Of a DNA stretch of 64,000 nucleotides, positions 60,269-64,000 are shown in pieces. Within the stretch, counting starts at the first letter, position 1; each line of letters begins with the position of its first letter. The notes below the pieces were generated by a model. It was not told where the DNA came from. It ran no database searches and saw nothing but the letters and a program-made list of their open reading frames with translations. Both the position numbers and the translations under genes were made by a program. Where the stretch lies: contig NZ_RJVO01000003.1 in assembly GCF_003730135.1 (NCBI RefSeq), forward strand, positions 248,001-312,000, in the 5' to 3' direction. Source of the DNA: Stagnimonas aquatica (GTDB taxonomy: Bacteria; Pseudomonadota; Gammaproteobacteria; Nevskiales; Nevskiaceae).

Positions 60269-61768
60269 TCAGGCGGTTTCGGTCGCGCGGCTCACGCGGT
60301 AGTCGCCCAGTTTGAAGTGCCTGGTGGCCTGACGGAAGCGGAAGGTGAAACCGGGCCAGAGGGTGGTGTTCTTGCCGTTGGCGTTCACGTACCAGCTCTT
60401 GCAGCCGCTAGCCCAGATCGCCTTGCCCAGTTGCTTCTGCAGGCCCTGGTTGTAACGCGTCTGCACGGCGGCCTTCACCTCCACCTCGCGTAGTTGCTGG
60501 CGCTGGATGGTGTTCAAGGCGTCGAGCACGTAGGCGATCTGCGACTCGATCATGTAGACCATCGAGCTGTGGCCCAGGCCGGTGTTGGGGCCGACCAGCA
60601 TGAACAGGTTGGGGAAGCCGTGGATGGTGGTGCCGAGATAGGCCTCGGGACCGTCCTTCCAGGCATCCAGCAGGTCCAGCCCGTCGCGACCGAAGATGGC
60701 GCCGCGCGGCAGCGGGTCCTGGGCCTTGAAGCCGGTACCGTAGACGATGCAATCCACCGGCCGCTCGACGCCGTCGCTGGTGACGATGCTGTGGGCCTTG
60801 ACCTCGCGGATGCCGGTGCTGACGACCTCGACATTGGCCTGCGCCAGCGCCGGGTAGTAGTCGTCCGAGATCAGCACCCGCTTGCAACCGAAGGCGAAGT
60901 CCGGAGTGACCTTCGCGCGCAGTTCGGGGTTCCTGATCTGCTTGCGGATGTGCCGGCGGGCCAGCAGCTCCGGCAGCTTCATCACCTGCGGATTGAGCAC
61001 GAAGCCGAGCACCCGGCCTTCCAGCGACCAGTAGATCGCTTCGCGGATCGCCTGCTGGGCCTGCGGCAGGCGCTTGAACAGCCGCTGCTCCAGGGCGCTG
61101 ATGCGGCGGTCCGGCTTGGGCATGATCCAGGGCGGGGTGCGCTGGTAGAGATCGAGATGCCCGGCGCGCTTCTGCAACTGCGGCACGAACTGGATCGCCG
61201 AGGCGCCGGTGCCGATCACCGCGACGCGCTTGCCCTGGAAGTCGTAGTCATGGTCCCACTCGGCGGAGTGGAAGGCCTTGCCCTTGAATTTGGTGATGCC
61301 CTTGAGCTCGGGGTAGGCGGGGGTGGAGAGTCCACCCAGGCCGGCGACCAGAGCGCGTGCCTGGAAGCGGCGGCCGTCACGGGTCTTGACCTGCCAGAGC
61401 TGCGCGGCCTCGTCGTAACGCGCCTCGGTCACGTCGGCGCCGAAGCGCAGGTGCGGCGCCAGGCCGTACTTGTCGGCGCAGTGTTCGAGATAGCGCTTGA
61501 TCTCCGGCTGCGGCGCGAACATCCGCGACCAGGCCGGATTGGGCTCGAAGGAGAAGGAGTAGAGGTGCGACTGCACGTCGCAGGCGCAGCCGGGGTAGGT
61601 GTTGTCGCGCCAGGTGCCGCCGACGCTCTGCGCGCGCTCCAGGACCAGAAAGTCGCTGCGCCCCTCCTGCTTGAGGCGGATCGCCATGCCGAGGCCGGCA
61701 AAGCCGGTGCCGATGATCAGGGTGGACAGCGGCGCGCCGTCGTCCGGGAGGTGTGCGTCGAATGCCAT
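60269..61768 (-). CDS. Flavin-containing (Baeyer-Villiger-type) monooxygenase
   Basis: A 499-residue class B flavoprotein monooxygenase. Two Rossmann motifs are present: TLIIGTGFAGLGMAIRL (FAD, about residue 17) and VAVIGTGASAIQFVPQL (NADPH, about 185). The fingerprint FKGKAFHSAEW between them matches FxGxxxHxxxW of type I Baeyer-Villiger monooxygenases. It would oxidise a ketone to an ester or lactone using NADPH and oxygen. It leads a two-gene unit with the SDR. A short palindrome ATGGCA-cga-TACCAT lies upstream at 61830-61844. Confidence 0.92.
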   Translation of the reverse strand: MAFDAHLPDDGAPLSTLIIGTGFAGLGMAIRLKQEGRSDFLVLERAQSVGGTWRDNTYPGCACDVQSHLYSFSFEPNPAWSRMFAPQPEIKRYLEHCADKYGLAPHLRFGADVTEARYDEAAQLWQVKTRDGRRFQARALVAGLGGLSTPAYPELKGITKFKGKAFHSAEWDHDYDFQGKRVAVIGTGASAIQFVPQLQKRAGHLDLYQRTPPWIMPKPDRRISALEQRLFKRLPQAQQAIREAIYWSLEGRVLGFVLNPQVMKLPELLARRHIRKQIRNPELRAKVTPDFAFGCKRVLISDDYYPALAQANVEVVSTGIREVKAHSIVTSDGVERPVDCIVYGTGFKAQDPLPRGAIFGRDGLDLLDAWKDGPEAYLGTTIHGFPNLFMLVGPNTGLGHSSMVYMIESQIAYVLDALNTIQRQQLREVEVKAAVQTRYNQGLQKQLGKAIWASGCKSWYVNANGKNTTLWPGFTFRFRQATRHFKLGDYRVSRATETA

Positions 61769-61936
61769 GGGGTCTCCGGGTGGTTGCTCGTGCAGCGCCG
61801 CTCTTTGATGGCGACGATTACAGTGAGTGATGGCACGATACCATAATGTTGCGCTGCGGTACTGGCTGCGGCGAACCTGGGCCTGTCGGTGCGGCCAAGT
61901 CGGTCAGATCGGGCGTCTTCGTGCGACAATAGCGTC

Positions 61937-62040
61937 GATTCGCGCCGGCCCCCCGCGACGGTGAGCCGTGAACCCCGCCAGGCCCGGAAGGGAGCAACGG
62001 CAGCGGTGCCACCGGGTGCCGGGGCAAGTCGGCGCGAATC
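61937..62040 (+). ncRNA. ffs: Signal recognition particle 4.5S RNA
   Basis: The conserved SRP core GGCCCGGAAGGGAGCA is present at 61981, facing GGTGCCACCGGGTGCCGGGG. The outer stem GATTCGCGCCG (61937) pairs with CGGCGCGAATC (62030), then CCCTCTTT follows as a T-rich stop. The RNA joins Ffh and directs inner-membrane protein insertion. Reading frames over this stretch are spurious. Confidence 0.93.
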
Positions 62041-62135
62041 CCTCTTTCAGCCCGATTCGGCTACTGCGCTTGCGATCTGCGCGCCGGATCGTGCTCACGG
62101 CCACTAGGCCGCTCCGCGCGTTCCAGCACGCATCT

Positions 62136-62297
62136 CGCAATGCTCGCCACGCCGACTCGGGCCGAAAGGCCTGCCTAATCGTGAAGTGCGGGCCCCCAAA
62201 TGCTCGTTACGCCAATTCAGAGGCTTGGCGTTTCTGCCCGCCGCGCTCCGCGCTCCGCAGTGCTCTCTACGCCGACTCGGGCCGAAAAGGTTTCTGC
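62136..62297 (+). repeat. Three imperfect tandem repeats of about 60 bp
   Basis: Units start near 62136, 62198 and 62256, each with a core AATGCTC..CTACGCC-ACTCGGGCCGAAA (variants). The third unit is followed by a REP-like element. The spacing is about 60 bp; no CRISPR-type constant repeat/variable spacer pattern is seen. Confidence 0.7.
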
Positions 62298-62328
62298 ATC
62301 GACTTGCGCGTGGCTGGGCGTTTTGCTT

Positions 62329-62365
62329 CCTCCCCCGCTTGCGGGGGAGGATCGAGGTGGGGGCG
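62329..62365 (+). repeat. REP-like palindromic element, copy E
   Basis: CCTCCCCCGC-TT-GCGGGGGAGG (arms 62329-62338 and 62341-62350) plus the tail GAGGTGGGGGCG. It is in the space before the convergent glycosyltransferase stop. Confidence 0.7.
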
Positions 62366-62408
62366 TCGGTGCTATCCCACCGGACAAGCACGATTGCGAG
62401 CGTCGTCG

Positions 62409-63950
62409 CTATTCCACCCGCACCAGAACGATGCCGCCGGCCTGGTATTCGACCACCAGCGGGCGGGCGACTTCGGTTTGCAGGTCTTCCAGGCGGTCGA
62501 CGCGGGTGAAGGCCAGTTCGCCGCTGACCGGGGTGCGGTGCGGGGTCTCGGCTTCGCGGTAGACGCTGAAGCTGGGCATGTGGATGCGGTAGGCGACGGC
62601 GGGCAGGCCGAGTTCCTTGGCCTTGAGTCCGGCCAGCTTCACCGGCCACTGCTGGCCGTTGGCGAGCAGGGGCAGCACGCCGCCCCAGGCAGCGATGGCG
62701 ACCGCCAGGCCGGCGCGCAGGGTCGCCTGCCAGGCCGGCAGGCCCGGGCGGAAGGCGGTGACCAGCAGGAGCAGCAGCGCGCCGCCGCAGGCCAGGTAGT
62801 AGCCGGGCGTTACCGTGGCTTGGATCAGTGCCACCAGGCCGCGCTCGTAGAGCCGGTGCTCGGGCGGCGGGAACAGCGGCAGCAGGCTGGGCAGGGCCAG
62901 CAGCAGCACTAGGAAGATGGCCGCCGGCAGCAGGGCCAGCCAGCGCCGGGTGATCGCTTCGTGGTGCAGGCCGAACAGCACGAACAGCGGCGTGCAGCCG
63001 TACAGCAGATAGTGCGGCAACTGGGTGGCGGAGGTGGAGAACAGCAGGAACACGCCGCCGAACCAGACCAGCAGATAGCCGGTGAGCGGCTCGCTCTTCC
63101 AGCGCTTGGCGCTGGCCAGGGCCGGCACTAGCCAGGCGCTGAACGGCAGCACGATCAGCGGCAGGAAGGCGGCGTAGTACCAGAGATGGCCGCCGTGGCT
63201 CTCCATGGTGTCGGAGTAGCGGCTGACGTTGTGGTCCAGCAGGAAGTGGCGGAAGAACTCGCCGCCGTCGCGCAGCGTCAGCAACACCGCCCAGGGCAGG
63301 AACACCGCCAGCGCCAGCAGCCAGCCGGGCACGAAGAAGGCGGCCTTCAGGCCCTCGCGCCAGCGGCCGTACAGGGCCGCGAACGGCAGCATCACCATTA
63401 CCGGCAGGGCCACCGCGACCGGTCCCTTGGTCAGCAGCCCCAGGCCGATCCATAGATAGACCCGCAGCAGCACCAGCCGCCGGGGATGCTCGATCCAGCG
63501 CCAGAGGTCGAGCAGCGACAGCGCCAGCAGCAGGTTGAGCAGCGCATCGGCGGTGGCGGCATGGCCGATCAGCCCCGGGATCAGCGACAGCGCCAGGCTG
63601 CCGGCGGCGAACAGGCCTTTCTCGTGCGAGCCGCCGCCGACCTCGCGGGTGAAGCGGTAGACCGCCCAGGCCCAGAGGCTGGCGGCGATCATCGACGGCA
63701 GGCGCAGGGCGAACTCGCTCCAGCCGAGCAGGGCGACGCTGGCGGCCTGCAGCCAGTAGATCAGGATCGGCTTGTCGTAGCGTGGCTCGCCGTCGAGATA
63801 GGTCATCAGGAAGTTGCCGCGCGCGAACATCTCGCGGGTGGCCTCGCTGAAGGCGCCCTCGTCGAGGTCGAACAAGGGCACCGCCCAACTGTTCAGCCAG
63901 TAGCCGCAGAACAGGGCGAGGGCGAACAGCAGCCAGTGCTGGCGCGACAT
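62409..63950 (-). CDS. Glycosyltransferase family 39 (ArnT-like) membrane protein
   Basis: A 513-residue polytopic protein with about 11 hydrophobic segments. It starts at ATG 63950 with LFALALFCGYWLNSWAVPLFDLDEGAF, where the acidic pair in DLDEGAFSEATREMF matches the catalytic loop of ArnT/PMT-type (GT39) enzymes; YDKPILIYWLQA and the long periplasmic C-terminal region follow. Such enzymes transfer sugars from undecaprenyl carriers to lipid A or other acceptors. Substrate unknown. Confidence 0.88.
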   Translation of the reverse strand: MSRQHWLLFALALFCGYWLNSWAVPLFDLDEGAFSEATREMFARGNFLMTYLDGEPRYDKPILIYWLQAASVALLGWSEFALRLPSMIAASLWAWAVYRFTREVGGGSHEKGLFAAGSLALSLIPGLIGHAATADALLNLLLALSLLDLWRWIEHPRRLVLLRVYLWIGLGLLTKGPVAVALPVMVMLPFAALYGRWREGLKAAFFVPGWLLALAVFLPWAVLLTLRDGGEFFRHFLLDHNVSRYSDTMESHGGHLWYYAAFLPLIVLPFSAWLVPALASAKRWKSEPLTGYLLVWFGGVFLLFSTSATQLPHYLLYGCTPLFVLFGLHHEAITRRWLALLPAAIFLVLLLALPSLLPLFPPPEHRLYERGLVALIQATVTPGYYLACGGALLLLLVTAFRPGLPAWQATLRAGLAVAIAAWGGVLPLLANGQQWPVKLAGLKAKELGLPAVAYRIHMPSFSVYREAETPHRTPVSGELAFTRVDRLEDLQTEVARPLVVEYQAGGIVLVRVE

Positions 63951-63957
63951 CGCGACC

Positions 63958-64000
63958 TCAGGCCAGTTGGCTGTCGGGGGCGGTGGGGAGCACGGGGGCT
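63958..64000 (-). CDS. 3' end of an upstream gene (partial)
   Basis: A minus-strand frame with a TGA at 63960-63958 runs off the window; its last residues read APVLPTAPDSQLA. It ends 7 bp before the glycosyltransferase ATG, so it is probably the preceding operon member. Too short to identify. Confidence 0.4.
   Translation of the reverse strand, partial: APVLPTAPDSQLA

Noticed and set aside
62136-62297. CRISPR array next to ffs
   Set aside because: The 60-bp units are imperfect throughout rather than constant short repeats with unique spacers, and no cas genes occur in the window.
61904-62912. Protein frames overlapping the 4.5S RNA and repeats
   Set aside because: They run across the SRP RNA and tandem repeats and have no domain features; the RNA gene explains the conserved sequence.

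Overview
The window is one stretch of a high-GC Gram-negative chromosome. The gene orders map-glnD-dapD, rpsB-tsf-pyrH-frr-uppS-cdsA-dxr-rseP-bamA-skp and lpxH-ppiB-dusA, together with a 4.5S RNA gene, point to a gammaproteobacterium. The many DUF1302/DUF1329, acyl-CoA dehydrogenase, PF10118 hydrolase and Baeyer-Villiger-type genes, plus a histone-H1-like region next to dksA, suggest the Nevskiales/Xanthomonadales side of the class (Solimonas, Nevskia or Hydrocarboniphaga-like). That placement is inference, not proof. Nearly all of the window is dense coding sequence. The clear compositional exception is a lower-GC gene at about 5.9-8.1 kb.

Layout. 0-4.2 kb: RND efflux adaptor and pump. 4.2-5.6 kb: paired REP-like palindromes, then a class I aldolase with promoter and terminator. 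5.9-8.1 kb: a solitary AAA/ABC-type ATPase with a zinc-hook-like CxxC and a PrrC/RloC-like C-terminus, probably a horizontally acquired defence gene. 8.4-12.3 kb: quinone oxidoreductase, SDR, then a tight AbrB/PIN toxin-antitoxin pair followed directly by a 5'-nucleotidase and a YCII-like gene. 12.3-14.9 kb: alpha/beta hydrolase, PF10118 hydrolase, GNAT. 14.9-21.5 kb (minus): dapE, an unknown protein, dapD, glnD, map. 21.5-32.1 kb (plus): the ribosome/envelope operon from rpsB to skp, with a structured rpsB leader. 32.1-41.8 kb: mixed housekeeping genes (DUF2937, gamma carbonic anhydrase, sixA, a hybrid histidine kinase, rsmJ, an SCP2-domain protein, lpxH, ppiB, dusA, yceI). 41.9-46.2 kb: dksA with the histone-like gene upstream, epmA, pgm, a DUF1249 gene. 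46.2-61.8 kb: a lipid/hydrophobic-compound region (DUF1302, AraC regulator, DUF1329, two acyl-CoA dehydrogenases, SRPBCC protein, acyl-CoA synthetase, small unknown protein, second PF10118 hydrolase, alpha/beta hydrolase, MerR regulator, SDR, Baeyer-Villiger-type monooxygenase). 61.9-64 kb: 4.5S RNA, a 60-bp-period repeat array, and an ArnT-like glycosyltransferase.

The most striking observation is at 41.9-42.9 kb (minus strand). A lysine/alanine/proline repeat protein ends just after a run of ten A's that contains the in-frame slippery heptamer A_AAA_AAG. A -1 shift there opens a 30-codon stop-free linker running straight into dksA, giving a predicted fusion of about 311 residues: a histone-H1-like tail on DksA. 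The DksA itself keeps only one of the four zinc-finger cysteines. Other leads are the RloC-like ATPase, a shared ACATC-N4-GATG palindrome upstream of both PF10118 paralogues, a terminator hairpin that falls inside the 5' end of rsmJ, and a dispersed REP-like repeat family. All coordinates and motifs were read by eye; no database search was available.
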